A DNA stretch of 64,000 bases from Prillingera fragicola (GCA_002335605.1 BEDY01000002.1:62001-126000), one strand, 5' to 3'; shown: positions 11,598 through 22,919, counted from the first letter of the stretch. Numbers and translations are program-made. The notes: generated from the letters alone by a model not told the origin.

Positions 11598-11768
11598 ACG
11601 ACTTGTCAACTTGACGAAAGGGGGTGTGTGCACATCCAACGCCGGCTCGGCGGCGAACCCGGTGGTCGTTGTTGGTGGCTTGCGACGTTGAAGGCTTTCG
11701 TCACCACCAGGCCCACAGTTGACCGTCACGTGGCTCCGATAGTTCCCCGCCAATTCCCCGGCCCACAC

Positions 11769-11960
11769 GTCCCACACTTCCTACACCGTCCCACATTCCT
11801 GGAACACGTCCCACAATTGTACCCCACGTCCCACAACGCGTTCCAGCGCTGCAGCATGCGTTGATTGAAGGGAGCCCCATATCCCCGCATACAGGGTCGA
11901 ATCTGGAATCAAGATCCCCGCAGGCTGCCCACTAAGATTACTGCGCATCGTTGTCCCACA
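11769..11960. promoter_or_regulatory. Array of five GTCCCACA motifs in the transporter promoter
   Basis: Exact GTCCCACA copies lie at 11769–11776, 11788–11795, 11808–11815, 11828–11835 and 11953–11960. The first four start 19, 20 and 20 bp apart, close to two helical turns, so bound proteins would face the same side of the DNA. On the transporter's coding strand the motif reads TGTGGGAC. The same 8-mer appears upstream of the other genes of the ring-cleavage cluster. The rest of 11598–12232 holds no supported gene. Confidence 0.75.
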
Positions 11961-12232
11961 CCTCAGGGAGGACGACGAGATTGTGCCGTATTGGGTAATG
12001 TGTTAAGTGGGGAATCAGTTGGCGGCCGCCGGCAACAGGTAGTGAGCGCAATGACATGGAATCCTTATGCAAGATGATAGAATGGAGGATACATGGCGGT
12101 ACGGTACAACAATAATTGACAGATTGGCTCAGAAAGACACGCTTGATAAGATATCACCTAGCGTGTCACCAACACCCCATGGGGTACACCTCCGTAACAA
12201 GCGATTGCTGGTCGAGCGCAAGCTGATTCATG

Positions 12233-14955
12233 TCAGCGGTAAATATCATCTTCCGGAACGTACCTGACGATATCCAACGTCTTCTCCTTCCCCTCCAGCA
12301 ATCCCTTGACGTGGAGCGTGCAAGCCCCGGTGGCTATGAATAGCTCCTCTGTCGACCCGATCTCTCCCCGGCGCTGAAACAGTTCCGGAGAGGCAGAGCC
12401 ACTTCCACCAACGAGGTCGCAGAGTTGCGCGAGTCGCTGCCACTCGGTGACTTGAAGGACCTTGACGAGCTCGTGTGTTCCATGAGGCGGATGTACGAAT
12501 TCGAGATAGGAAAGCAATAGAAGCGTCGCCTGGAAGATGGCCCTGCGTCTGTGAGCCTCGTTCTTCCCGTTTAACAGTCACGTACCGTGGAAGGATGAAT
12601 CCCAAGTCTTTCAAGTCTGCAGCGTAGTGCAAGATCTTGCCACAATGGAGTGTAGCCAGACGAGCCGCAGGTGTGCTGACCCAGTTCGTGACCAGTGCAA
12701 TACTTTCATGAGCGGGTTCGCCACCTCGCCCAGCTGCCTCCTCGATGAGATCCATGGGAGCCAGGCGTTGGGCGCAAGTGTAGTGCCAAAGCGCCCGAAG
12801 ACATCTTTTGTGATGTGGAACGCTCCCCTCTTGATAACTAGGCGCCAGAGTCTCAATGCCGTAGTCCTTGGCCAAAGATGCCATGTACTCGTAGAACTGC
12901 GACAGGGGCTGATGCTGCAGCCCAGCCCCAAATGGCGCATTTTCGAGGTCGCGAAGCATATGAATGTTGACAATGCTCTGAGCAAGGAGAACGCTGGGCA
13001 GGAATACTTCTGGTGTTTCCGACAGCGCCGACTCTCCCATTGGGGTTCCACCGGCGGCGGCTCGTCGTTCCGAATCGAGCAGCATGGCCCGCCAAGTTTC
13101 CGCGTCGTTGGTCTCAAACAGTGCATCACTGTAGTCGTCGTCCTTTGAGACTTGCGTTGTGGTCATTCGTGCCATACCGCTGTATGCGGTCAATTCCGCT
13201 GCGTGCAGGGTCAAGCCCAGGCTGGCTCTGGCATGCTCGTCAGTTAAACGATCCATCAGAACCAAAGAAGGACTCACCGTCGGAACGTCTCCTGAAGCCC
13301 CCATTCACGCCAGCGCTTGTTGAGCTTGTCGGAATCTAGATCTTGGACTTGCTCGTAAGAGATGGGATTGCGCTTAATCTTCTTGCACAAGCCATTCCGC
13401 CTGGCCATTGAGCACAAGTCACCGTGATAGAACTCGGCCGTGAGCATTTGCTTGGGCTTGCCGTGTAGGAAACTGAAGCATTGACCTAGGACTGAGCTTA
13501 GCAGAACTGCCAGTCGGGTCGATTCGGTTGCCATTTTTGAGTCACGCTTGAATAGTAAGCTCCAGGCCACCCGCCCTGCAGTCGTCCAAGCTCACTGTCA
13601 CTGTGGCCACATAGTGAAGCCTTTCGTAAATCCAAAGCCCATTGTCCCTTGCTGCCTGAGTCCCAACAAACATGCAGCCAATGCTGCACATACTCAGCAA
13701 AAGCAGTGGGGACGTGCGATCGCGCTTGAACGTCGGTCGGTGAATGACGGGAAAGGACGGGTGAAAGTCGCGAAAGTAGAGATGCAAGCAGGCGTCGAGA
13801 AACTTCATGGAGGGGATAATGGACTCGCGTGGACGAGGGCACTGAGACGTGGCCGGGGTCTGCGGTGTAGGCGTTAGCTGGCATCCTCTCCTGTTCGGGT
13901 AATGAACCCACCACAAGACCGTTGACATGCAGTTCATCCACCACTTGGTCGGGGGACTTGATCATGGAAGGCTGTGGCGAGTCTGGTCGACTGAGGGTGT
14001 ACTCTGAAGACTGAGCTTTTGAAACGCCAGACTCCCAAGTGTCAGCCGTAATCACTGTTCCACGTCGGCGGCGGTGACCAGCAAAGATCGGAGGGGAGCG
14101 GTATCCCGAGCTCGAGACTGGATTGTCAAACTCAAACGCTGCCGGGATATGCTGGTGGCTAGCAAAGGACTGCTGCACTGCCCGATCGTGTCGGCTTTCG
14201 GCAGAGCTCGAGCTCATCTCTCCAGCACTGCGCGGCCTCTCGACGCCATGCGACGGGACGTATTGTGACTGAAAGTCGTAGTCGGCCAGCGCACCAATGT
14301 CCATGTTGCCGCCGTGGGGTTGGTCCGAAAAGACGACAGCAAGAGCATTCTCAGTGGCCAAGGCTCCACCATCCTGGTTCAACCACTCTGTGACCAAGTC
14401 GTCCACTGCGTTCGTGTTGATGGGCGCAGAAGAAGAGGGAAAGCTGTTCAAGAAAGGCGGTGGAAAGGTGTTGAAGAAGCTGTCCGCAGCCATGAGGCCT
14501 GGCTGTCGGTGCGACTCACCGCCGTCCGCGCTCATGTCTGCGAACGCCGTGGAAGGGGAGATCAGGCAGCCATCGGGCTGCTCGTTATGTGAGCGGGTCA
14601 AGTCATCGGTGGCAAACGAGTCTGCCATCACAGGGTCGACCATCGTTCGGACCTTCTGGGCGGCATCTGAATTGTCCCCCTCTTCAGGATCAGCAGTCAA
14701 GGACGAGTCTGTCCGGCGTCGCTTCACAGTATGCGGTACTGAGTGGACTGTGCGCTCGTGTCGCTGAAGTGCATCGGTTCGACCAAATGACCTGTCGCAG
14801 AGCGTGCAGGGAAAGGGCTTTTGCTTGTCGTGACTCCGAGTGTGACGCAGGAGGTGGGCCGCCTTGAGGAACACTCGGCCGCAGTATGGACACTTTTTCG
14901 AGCCCGATGTCGTGTCGTCTGACGCCGAGCTTGTCTTATCGGCTACGGTGGCCAT
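12233..14955 (-). CDS. C2H2 zinc-finger transcription factor with fungal_trans domain
   Basis: Nuclear regulator with two N-terminal C2H2 fingers: C22, C25, H38, H42 and C50, C53, H66, H71. A basic stretch KRRR (about 78–81) may be the nuclear localisation signal. A long Ser/Pro-rich linker leads to a fungal-specific transcription-factor domain (MKFLDACLHLYFRDFHP, then SFPVIHRPTF). The reading frame requires an intron at 13911–13860 (donor GTGGGT, branch GCTAAC, acceptor CGCAG), others near 13590, 13290 and 12590–12545, and a stop at 12233. It lies between the transporter and the monooxygenase, the usual place for a pathway-specific regulator. The predicted finger contacts (K31/A33/H34/R37; R59/D61/A62/R65) suggest a GNGGGN site, matching the cluster motif TGTGGGAC. 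One such motif sits upstream of this gene, so it may regulate itself. Confidence 0.88.
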
Positions 14956-15340
14956 GGCTCTTCAGGTGGGTGGGGACGCTTTGTGTGGGGAGTAAATGAG
15001 GGGAGGGTGCGGGGTTGTGGGGAGAACGGCGGGGTGGGTAATAGGAACGAGACACTGTGCAACAACAACATGGCTTGGAGGCAATCCAAGGGATGTGACA
15101 GGCTGCGCATGCGAGCTCACGTCCCCTAGGCATTGCATTCAACAGCACAAAGTGGGCGTCCAGACGTCTCCTGCAGCGGTCATGGGTGGTGCAAGCATGA
15201 CACCCAGCCGGGGTTTGTGATCTACGCCTCACTCAGGGCAATTGACCCGAAGCAGAACCCTGAATAGTTACCGCATCCTCGGAACCCCACCTCGACTTCC
15301 CCCGCCGGGTATGCATCGGCAACGGCGACTGCTTTGGAAA

Positions 15341-15348
15341 TGTGGGAC
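15341..15348 (+). promoter_or_regulatory. TGTGGGAC motif upstream of the transcription factor
   Basis: A single exact copy of the cluster motif lies 386 bp before the transcription-factor start (14955) and just beyond the stop of the monooxygenase (15406). The rest of 14956–15405 holds no recognisable gene. The position fits autoregulation, which is inference. Confidence 0.45.
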
Positions 15349-15405
15349 CACGATTCATACTCTGCTCACAACTACTACTTTGAACACTCGTACACTTGCT
15401 CCCGT

Positions 15406-17291
15406 TCACGCTGCCCCAATCTTGGTACGCAATTCCTGCACCAAGTCGTCGACGCCAGTCACGGGAGCGTGTCCAAAGACGTAAAAATCTGGTCGCACGA
15501 TGACCGCATCATGCAGCCCCATGTCGCCCGCAAACCAGTCGCGGTACTCGCCGGTCAAGTCCTCGTCGGGGGTGATGTGCACTCGCTTGCCCTTGAGCTG
15601 GTCCAGGAAGAAGGAACGCGACTCGGCTGACAACTTGTCCTCTGCTGGCTTGTCTCCGTACGTCAACAGAATCCAGCCGTAGCCGTGCACGTCGTCGAAC
15701 AGGGGTTGGTCTTGGGCGTCAGGCTTCACCTTTAGCTGCCGTTGGAGTCCGAGATGCCCAGCTTCGGACTGGGACGTAAGAACACCTGGGCGGCCGAGAG
15801 GTGGGTCATACTGCCTGGGAACGGCTATAATGTCAGCAATGCCAACCTCTCGGATACTCACGAGCTGCACGCATGGCTTCGTGGATCGCCTTGGACTTGA
15901 CTGGGTCGGTTTCACAGATGACCTCACCCAGCTTGATGCAGTACCTCTGGAATGTCAGACTGATTAACTCCCTCCAGACTCACAGTCAACTTTTGGATGT
16001 GCTCCAGGCGTTCATTCTGGTAGCTCTGGAGGAGACGCTGGGGACAAGCCGTGCCCGAGAGAATCAGCGGCAGACGCCACCCCAACGCCGCAGCGTCACG
16101 GAAGCCCGAGTTGAGTCCTTGGCCGATGAACGGGGGCATGAGGTGCAACGAGTCGCCGGCAAGAGTGACACGACCTTTGAAGAACTCGGTTGCCCACCTA
16201 GCTTTGAAAGTGTAGACCACCTTGCGCTCCAGCGTGCAGTTGTCGGGCTTGTACCCCCATGGCTCGAGCAGGTCCCAGAGCATTTTGTCTTCAAGTAGGT
16301 CCTCAGCACTCTCTCCGGGGAGACGCATAAACTCGAAACGCCGGCGTCCCTTCCCTGCATACACAACTGTGGTGGGGCGAGTGGGGTCGCAGATCTGGGC
16401 AGAGCCGAGCTTGGCAACACGAGGAGGCACGTAGCCGTTCTTGAGAATCTTACAATGTCAGTGATGTGACAAGGTCTGGGAGACAAACCAGGTCGGTGAT
16501 GAGCCAGTCATTCTGAAAGCTCAAGTCTTCAACGGGAAAGTCCACAAGACGCCGAACAGTAGAGTTGGCACCATCACAGCCGACGACGTAGGAGGCGCGG
16601 ATGCTAGGTGGCGCATCGCCTGGACTACTCGGGGCGGATGGTGAGCCAGACTTCCCGTTTGTCAAGAGGCCGTTCACCATGATGCCAGTCTTGTTTCCGG
16701 TTGAGATGGGTGTGAAGACAAAGTCTTCAAAAGTTGCTTCCACGCGGTCCGAGTACTGCTCCAGGCCAGTCAGGGCTGCAGAGCGTCAGTTTCCGCACGA
16801 CCACTGGCAACTTAAACTCACCATAGCCTCGAATGAGCGGAATCTTGCGGTCCAGAACGGCCTTCTCCAACAGCCCTTCAAGCTCGGGCTGGCTAAATGC
16901 ACCAGCAAATGGATGGCCCGAGCGAGTGGATGCTTCGAATTGGAGATCGGCAAGGACTGAACATGAAGCGTAAGCTCATTACGCCAAGCCCGACGACATA
17001 GCTGTGGCACTCACGCTTCAGATTGGCATCGCGCCAGACAAAGTTTGTGCCATCCTCGCCGCCCTTGCCGATGCAACCGTCAAGAATGTCCCCAATTTCG
17101 GTGGCTAGACCAACTGTTCCAAACAGCCGACGCGACTCGTGGTCCAAGGCAACAGCACGCGGGAGCGGGTAGAGCGCTTTCTGTCGTTCAACGATCTTGA
17201 CATCGACTCCCTTGGCGTGCAGCATGAGGGCGAGCATGAGACCAACAGGTCCGGCGCCCACAATGAGGACATCGCACTGCTCAATGGTCAT
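15406..17291 (-). CDS. FAD-dependent aromatic monooxygenase, MhpA/phenol-hydroxylase type
   Basis: Class A flavoprotein hydroxylase that would add a hydroxyl to a phenolic ring using NAD(P)H and oxygen, giving a catechol. The start at 17291 (MTIEQCDVLI) leads directly into the FAD dinucleotide fold VGAGPVGLML (G12, G14, G17). LPRAVALDHE follows, typical of MhpA-like 3-(3-hydroxyphenyl)propionate hydroxylases. The mid-protein DG motif is YVVGCDGANSTVRR, and the second FAD motif is GDSLHLMPPFIGQGLNSGFRDA (read within 16200–16060). A C-terminal thioredoxin-like domain ends in RPDFYVFG and TKIGAA. Introns fall near 17014–16960, 16820–16775, 16490–16450, 15985–15930 and 15860–15820. It is divergent from the extradiol dioxygenase, with a 512-bp promoter holding two cluster motifs. 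The exact phenolic substrate cannot be read from the sequence. Confidence 0.88.
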
Positions 17292-17563
17292 TATGATGTA
17301 ATCCTAGTTGATCTGATAGGTCGAGTGGGGATACTTGGCTTTGGCGTTCATTCTAAGTTGTCGACTTAAGTCAGTCTCGCTCTCCACCAGCCACGGACAA
17401 TGCGGTCTCCTAGTGCCACTGCGGCCCCCTTTGCGAACGCCGCTCGAGGTCCCCGCATGGACTTGCACGCATACCACTTCTCGATGGAGACAGAGGGACG
17501 TTGGAGATCACGAGACGCTCACTGGCGGACACAGTGGACAACAGACCCCTCACAAACACTGGT

Positions 17564-17594
17564 GGTGGGACAGATGTGGGACCGCGTGTGGGAC
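17564..17594 (+). promoter_or_regulatory. Cluster motifs in the monooxygenase/dioxygenase divergent promoter
   Basis: TGTGGGAC occurs at 17575–17582 and 17587–17594, preceded by the one-mismatch form GGTGGGAC at 17564–17571. Start spacings are 11 and 12 bp, about one helical turn. The group sits near the middle of the 512-bp gap (17292–17803), so it could serve both genes. Confidence 0.65.
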
Positions 17595-17803
17595 GGCAAG
17601 ATAGCGGCCACCTGCGACCATACCCTCCGGGCCCCACATTGATGGCCCACATCCACCACCACACCTCTTGAGACATGTTCACATGATGCATGCATTGGCA
17701 AGGGGGAACACGTCGCTCAAAGCCGCAAGTCTACTTAGGTGGTCTCGTGTCTCCAGTCGCAAACAACTTTCCGAAATTATCCCAAAGTTCACCTCAGCCA
17801 ACC

Positions 17804-18996
17804 ATGACCATTGCCACCCCCATTCGTATTGTCCGCGTCGCCCATGTGCGCTACCGCCATGTCAACCTCGAGGAGACCAAAAAGTTTCTCGAAGACTTTG
17901 GCATGCGCGTAGCATACACTGAAGATGATGGCAAGACTCTCTATTTTGCGGGACACGGACCCGATCCCTACTGTTACGTTGCCGAGCAGGTGAGCTCGGC
18001 CCCAGCAAGGGAAGGAGAGAGGGGCTGACGCACTGCAGGGAGAGACTCGCGAGTTCCTTGGTGGAAGCTTCCTTGTCGAGACCAAGGAGGATCTGGAGCG
18101 TGCAAGCGCCACCCTTCCATCAGCCAGCAAGCTTGAGCCGGCTGGTCCTGCAGGCGGGTACCGCGTCACCTTCCGTGACCCGGACAACATTCCGGTCAAC
18201 CTCGTCTGGGGCCTCAAGGAGGTTGAGCCTGACCAGGCCGACATTTCGGGTGAGATTGGTGGAATCCTCGACTCCAACTTTCCCTTGAGCAAGAAGCGCA
18301 AGGGAGCTTTCCGCAGGTTTGAGCAACAGCCTTGCCCCGTCTACAAGCTCGGTCACTTTGGACTGTGAGTCGCGATTGCCTCAGGGGGATATCGCAGCTG
18401 ACCAGCTTACAGTCTGGTTACCGACTTTGAGCGGACTTTCAAGTTCTACACGACGCACTTCAATCTCAAGCCCACGGACATTCTGACCGCTCCCGATGGC
18501 ACCCACGTCGCCGCTTTCTGTCATGTCGACCGCGAAGAGACTTGGGTGGACCACCACACCTTCTTCTTCTCCCTCAACAACCAGCGCACTGGCATCCACC
18601 ACTCGTCGTTTGAGGTCCACAACCCTGACATTCAGGCCATTGGTCACGATGTAGGTCACGCTAGCGTTTGTTACTCCCCGTAGCTGACACGCATCCAGTG
18701 GCTCAAGCGTCAAGGCTACCAGCCAGCATGGGGTGTCGGCCGTCACATTCTCGGATCCCAGGTCTTTGACTACTGGTACACCCCTGACGAGTTCCTGATC
18801 GAGCACTACTCTGATGGTGATCTTGTCGACTGCAACACCGAGACTGGCTATGTCGAGGCCGGTGACAAGTCGCTCGCCATTTGGGGCCCTGCTGTCCGTG
18901 AGTTGCTTGCTGACTGATGTTGGAGAAGCGCTGACACCTGCAGCTGAAGGATTCGGGTCTGCTATTCCTCCCAAGAAGAAAGCCATTGCTGCCTAA
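17804..18996 (+). CDS. Type I extradiol (meta-cleaving) ring dioxygenase, VOC fold
   Basis: Two-domain vicinal-oxygen-chelate enzyme that would open a catechol ring next to the diol using Fe(II). Four introns are spliced out (near 17991–18039, 18366–18412, 18651–18699 and 18899–18943), giving about 333 residues. The C-terminal domain carries a complete 2-His-1-carboxylate triad: H168 in KLGHFGL, H233/H234 in GIHHSSFEV and E285 in FLIEHYSDGD. The segment G-R-H...Y-W-Y-T-P...E (about 264–285) follows the extradiol signature with two deviations (Asp before the Tyr, Glu where Gly/Pro is usual). The N-terminal domain lacks the triad, as normal. Extradiol enzymes of this type are common in bacteria and less so in fungi. 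Its divergent pairing with an MhpA-like hydroxylase strongly suggests hydroxylation followed by meta cleavage. Confidence 0.87.
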
Positions 18997-19300
18997 GACT
19001 TGTACATTGTATGAACGGCTTGCTTGATACTTGTTTGGTAGTCTTATGAGCGATGCTATCTGAAGTGATCTTTTCTCCCTTGTATCCTGCGCATTGCGGA
19101 AAACGTGGACGTTTGGATGGGTGGTGCAGCCAGTGTTCGCCCCTTCTTCTCATATTTCCCTGTCAGCCTCATGTCCCTGCTCCGCTCTCTATCCTTCTGA
19201 GGTGGTACACGTAGATCTCAACCTCGGTGTGCAATAAATCTGAATGGCAGTCTGGAGAAGAGCGAGATTGGACACGAGTCATTTTCAACAGATTTAGCCG

Positions 19301-19353
19301 GTCCCACTTCCCCACATCTTCCTTCCCTCCAATGGGTCGTCCCACATCCCACA
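19301..19353 (+). promoter_or_regulatory. Cluster motifs in the FAH-gene promoter
   Basis: GTCCCACA lies at 19339–19346, directly followed by an overlapping ATCCCACA at 19346–19353; a partial copy, GTCCCACT, lies at 19301–19308. The group sits about 150–200 bp before the ATG at 19503 and about 100 bp before the TATA box. Confidence 0.6.
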
Positions 19354-19449
19354 TTCACCCACTGTCCCTCATCGTCCGGGCCGGCCACCTACTCGTCGTC
19401 GGAAGCGGGCGACAGCGGCAGTCCACGGCTCCGACACGATGCTAGAGGG

Positions 19450-19456
19450 TATATAG
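19450..19456 (+). promoter_or_regulatory. TATA box of the FAH-family gene
   Basis: TATATAG sits 47–53 bp before the ATG at 19503, nearly the same spacing as for the gene at 2201. This supports 19503 as the start. Confidence 0.55.
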
Positions 19457-19502
19457 TCTCAACGCCAGCCTGCGTCTACCACAAACTCAGACACGGCTCA
19501 TC

Positions 19503-20500
19503 ATGACCAACACCAACGCTTGGACCCGACTCGTTCGCTACGTCAGCCAAAACGGCCAGACCCGCCTGGGTCAGCCCGTCGACCCTCGCGTCGACGTCGG
19601 CGTCGCTACTGCTGCTGGCGAGGAGGTCGAGGTCTACGTCATCGACGGCGACCTTTACAACGGTACTGTTACTACCGAGAAGGACACCATCAAGACTGTG
19701 AGTTTGCGCGTAGTGACCAGGTCAGAGATCATTTCTAACGACTCCAGCTTCTGGGTCCTGTCAGCAAGGAGGAATGCAGCATCATTCGCTGCCTCGGTCT
19801 CAACTACCTGGGTATGTTGTCGGCACCGTGATTGTATACGCTTGCTAATTCTCCACAGCCCACGCCAAGGAGGCCAACCTGCCCATCCCCGACATCCCCA
19901 TTCTGTTCATCAAAGCCCGTACCGCTCTTGCAGGCCCAGGAGAGCTCAAGGTCTCCAAGGCCGATCAGAACGACCAGCTCGACTTTGAGACCGAGCTCGC
20001 GATCGTCATCGGCAAGGACGCATTGAATGTCTCTGAGGAGGATGCCCTCGACTACATCCTCGGGTACACATGCTCCAACGACGTGTCCATGCGCAAGCAC
20101 CAAATGGCCAACTCGCAGTGGTGCTTTGGCAAGGGCTTTGACGAGTCGTGCCCCATCGGCCCCGTCCTGGTCCGTACCAGCGAGGGCGACCCCGACAGCC
20201 TCAACTTTAAGGGTGTTCTCTCGGGCGAGACGGTCCAGAAGTCCAACACCTCGTGAGTCCACTTTGGCAGCGTGCTGCTCAGTAGCTGACGAGAACAGGG
20301 ACATGATCTTTAGCTGCCGCAAGGCGATTGCCCACCTCAGCCAGGGCACGACTCTGGAGCGGGGATCAGTCATCCAGATGGGCACGCCCTCTGGTATCGG
20401 ATGGGCTCGCAAGCCTCAGCGTGTCATCAAGGACGGCGAGGAAATGAAGATCTGGTTTGAGGGTGTCGGTACCCTGATCAACACTTTCAAGTATGAGTGA
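19503..20500 (+). CDS. Fumarylacetoacetate hydrolase (FAH) family protein
   Basis: Metal-dependent C–C bond hydrolase, decarboxylase or isomerase of the FAH superfamily. Three introns are removed (19698–19747, a second ending at the CACAG near 19858, and about 20253–20299), giving 284 residues, normal for single-domain members. The core begins IRCLGLNYLAHAKEAN. The metal ligands are E130 and E132 in DFETELAIVIGK and D161 in SNDVSMR. The C-terminal active-site segment is IQMGTPSGIGW. Bacterial relatives act after ring cleavage in homoprotocatechuate, catechol and gentisate breakdown. Here the gene follows the dioxygenase on the same strand and shares its promoter motif, so it probably processes the ring-opened product. 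Which reaction it performs cannot be decided from sequence. Confidence 0.88.
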
Positions 20501-20713
20501 GGGTGTCGTAGAGGTGTCAATGCATGGGATTGCCGCAGTTCCTTACTGCCAGTGCTTCTCTGGGTCCGACAATAGTTGGTCACATTGTCGTTCATGAGTA
20601 GGAGACATTGAAACTTGTCAAGTATTCATCTTCATCTACTAATCCCAAGAAGAAATGCCCCAAAAGCCTCCATAGATACTGCTGATATGGTCGATAACCG
20701 TTTGGCCAAGCTG

Positions 20714-21927
20714 CTACTGGTTGTAGTCGATAACCTGGCGGGCATTCGCCGTACTGTCGGCACACCGCTTGAGCGCAGCAGGGAACTCTGCAAAGGGCAG
20801 CAAAGTAATGTGCTCCTTGACACTCCCGTTCGCAAGATACTTGAGCGCATCCGCCATATCTGCGCGGGTAGTGACGAGGATACCGCGGAACGTGATTCCC
20901 TTGAAACACGCCACGCTGGGCTCGGCACCAAGGACGGCCGTTCCGGCAGCAGGCAGACCGACGGCGACGACCACACCCAATGGCCTGAGCACGCCCGAAG
21001 CAGCCTCATAAGCCTTGCCCGAGCCTGCGGCCACGATGGCCGCGTGCGCGCCGAGGTTGAGCGGTGTGAGTTCCCTCACTGCTGCGTCGAGGTCCTTGAC
21101 GGCCGTGACGTCGATGTAGTGCTTGGCACCGGCATTGATGGCCGTGTCCTTCTTACCCGCGCCGACATCGACGCCAATGACCTTGTATCCCATGGCCGTG
21201 CAGAACTGGGTCACCATGTGTCCTACGCCACCGCCTGCGCCAAAGACCACCACCCAGTCGCCCTTCTTGCACCCTGCTGCCTTTGTCGCCGTGTACGCCG
21301 TTCCGCCCGAGCACATGAAGGGTGCAGCCTGCTGGAGAGGAACGTTGTCCGGCAGCCTGATTGCCCACTGGGCGGGGATGATGGGGTACTGCGTGTATGT
21401 ACCGTTGGTGTGGACAGCAACGTACTCGACGGTCGGGCACAATGTCTCATCTGCCATGTCAGTATATCACCAAAGTCATGCACACTCACAACCGGCAACA
21501 CAGAACTCGCACTTTTCACACGTCTTGGCGACGGGCGACACCCCGACACGATCTCCGACCTTCCAGCCTGTAACACCGGGCCCAATCTTGGCAACGTACC
21601 CCGCGCCTTCGTGTCCGGTGCACTCGACGCCGGGGGCGGGGAGGACGCGCCAGTCGCCGTAGATCCCGTCTGGAGCCGTTAGTTGCCGCATGGCCAGAAT
21701 GTTCTTACGGTGGTCACTCTGGCAGATACCAGACACCATTAGTTCGCAGAGGATCTCGCCCTCCTTGGGCTCGGGGACGGGGTAGTCTTCGCGGAGGACA
21801 AGCTTGTACTGATCGTTGATGTCAGCCTTACGTCCTGCATCGGTCCAAAGACACTCACGTTTGGCCCAAGGTTGATGGCAGGTGCTGCGCGGCAGACTTT
21901 GGGAACTTCAGAAACGTCGACAGTCAT
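20714..21927 (-). CDS. Zinc-dependent alcohol dehydrogenase, MDR family
   Basis: Medium-chain NAD(P)-dependent alcohol dehydrogenase of about 345 residues. Exon 1 starts at 21927 (MTVDVSEVPK) and joins YKLVLREDYPVPEPKEGE after an intron. A 39-nt intron with branch CTAAC lies near 21706–21668, between ICQSDH and GIYGDW. The catalytic zinc site uses Cys of SGICQSDH and His of GVECTGHEGAG; the structural-zinc cysteines are in CEKCEFCVAGCE. The cofactor loop is VVFGAGGGVGHM. The stop is at 20714. No cluster motif is seen upstream, so co-regulation with the aromatic genes is not supported. Its position downstream of the FAH gene, tail to tail, would still suit oxidation or reduction of an aldehyde made by the pathway. 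Confidence 0.88.
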
Positions 21928-22000
21928 GGTTATGCAAGTGCGAATGTGGAGGGCGATGAGAAGCAGAAGGAAAGTCAAGACATGGCTCCATGTTGGGTGG

Positions 22001-22007
22001 CTTTATA
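22001..22007 (-). promoter_or_regulatory. TATA box of the alcohol dehydrogenase
   Basis: Read on the minus strand this is TATAAAG, 74–80 bp before the ATG at 21927. The remaining sequence to 22880 has no reading frame I consider coding. Confidence 0.5.
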
Positions 22008-22880
22008 TCCAAAGCTCGGTGAATGCCCCACTATCACTCATCGCTCCGGTCGAAATGAGATCACATCAGCCATGCATCTCTCCACACCTGGCCGGGCCTT
22101 GGCGGCTTGCGCAGGGAACTGAATGGCACAGGGAGATTACCTGGTGGCCCGCATTCTACCCCACTTTACACTGTACACTGACCAATGGGCGCCTGGCTTC
22201 CGGTGCCGAGGGAAAGGGTTGCAGGAGATGTCAGTACCGCCTGTCAGCCGGCGGGGTCGATACTGTTTACAGTGGGTCTTGACTGAGATTACCAGAGGCA
22301 CCATCTCGGTAGGTTTAGACGAGGAATTGTCAGTTGCGCATCGCTGATGCCGAAGCTCGGCAGGAGATGGCCGATCAGCCATTGCCGCCGGCTGATACCA
22401 CCGTGCGTCCAAGACGTAGAGCTCGGCTTGGTGGCCTATTTCGACATGACAGAGATAACTTGAGTCCTGAGAGATCTCCTGAGTAGCTCCAGAGGGTTCT
22501 TTGAAGATACTGAAGATGCCGGCCGCATATGGGCGAACGAGGAGGGGGCGGTCGAAGGTGGAGTATATCCGGAGTAAGTCCGCGGTTGCCGGCCTTGTCG
22601 TCCCATGCACCACGCTGCGAGCTGCAAGCACCCCATTCAGAAGTTAGGAGCATGCATACATGTCAACGGCAACCTAGTGGTATCTAGGTGGTGGTAAGTT
22701 ATCGCGAGATTGTCGAGGAATTGGCACTTCCGTTAGCCTCTCCAAGGACCTCGGTCAAAAGTGTGACTACATGGTGGTGCTTCTTGGCCACGTTGGACCC
22801 AGCACAGCTGACAGCAAAGGCATTGGAGTCAGCAACCCTCAGCTCTAGTATCATTGGAGGCTGGACAGACTCGGCCAATT

Positions 22881-22919
22881 TGATTCTCAACAATGATTCT
22901 CAACAATGATTCTCAACAA
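22881..22919 (+). repeat. Three tandem copies of a 13-bp unit
   Basis: TGATTCTCAACAA is repeated exactly three times (22881–22893, 22894–22906, 22907–22919), followed by TGATA. It lies just beyond the 3' end of the MFS gene (stop at 22970), in the probable 3' flank. Confidence 0.8.

Noticed and set aside
22137..22631. Minus-strand frame of 164 codons upstream of the alcohol dehydrogenase
   Set aside because: No resemblance to a family, and it overlaps other frames of similar length. Treated as non-coding upstream sequence.
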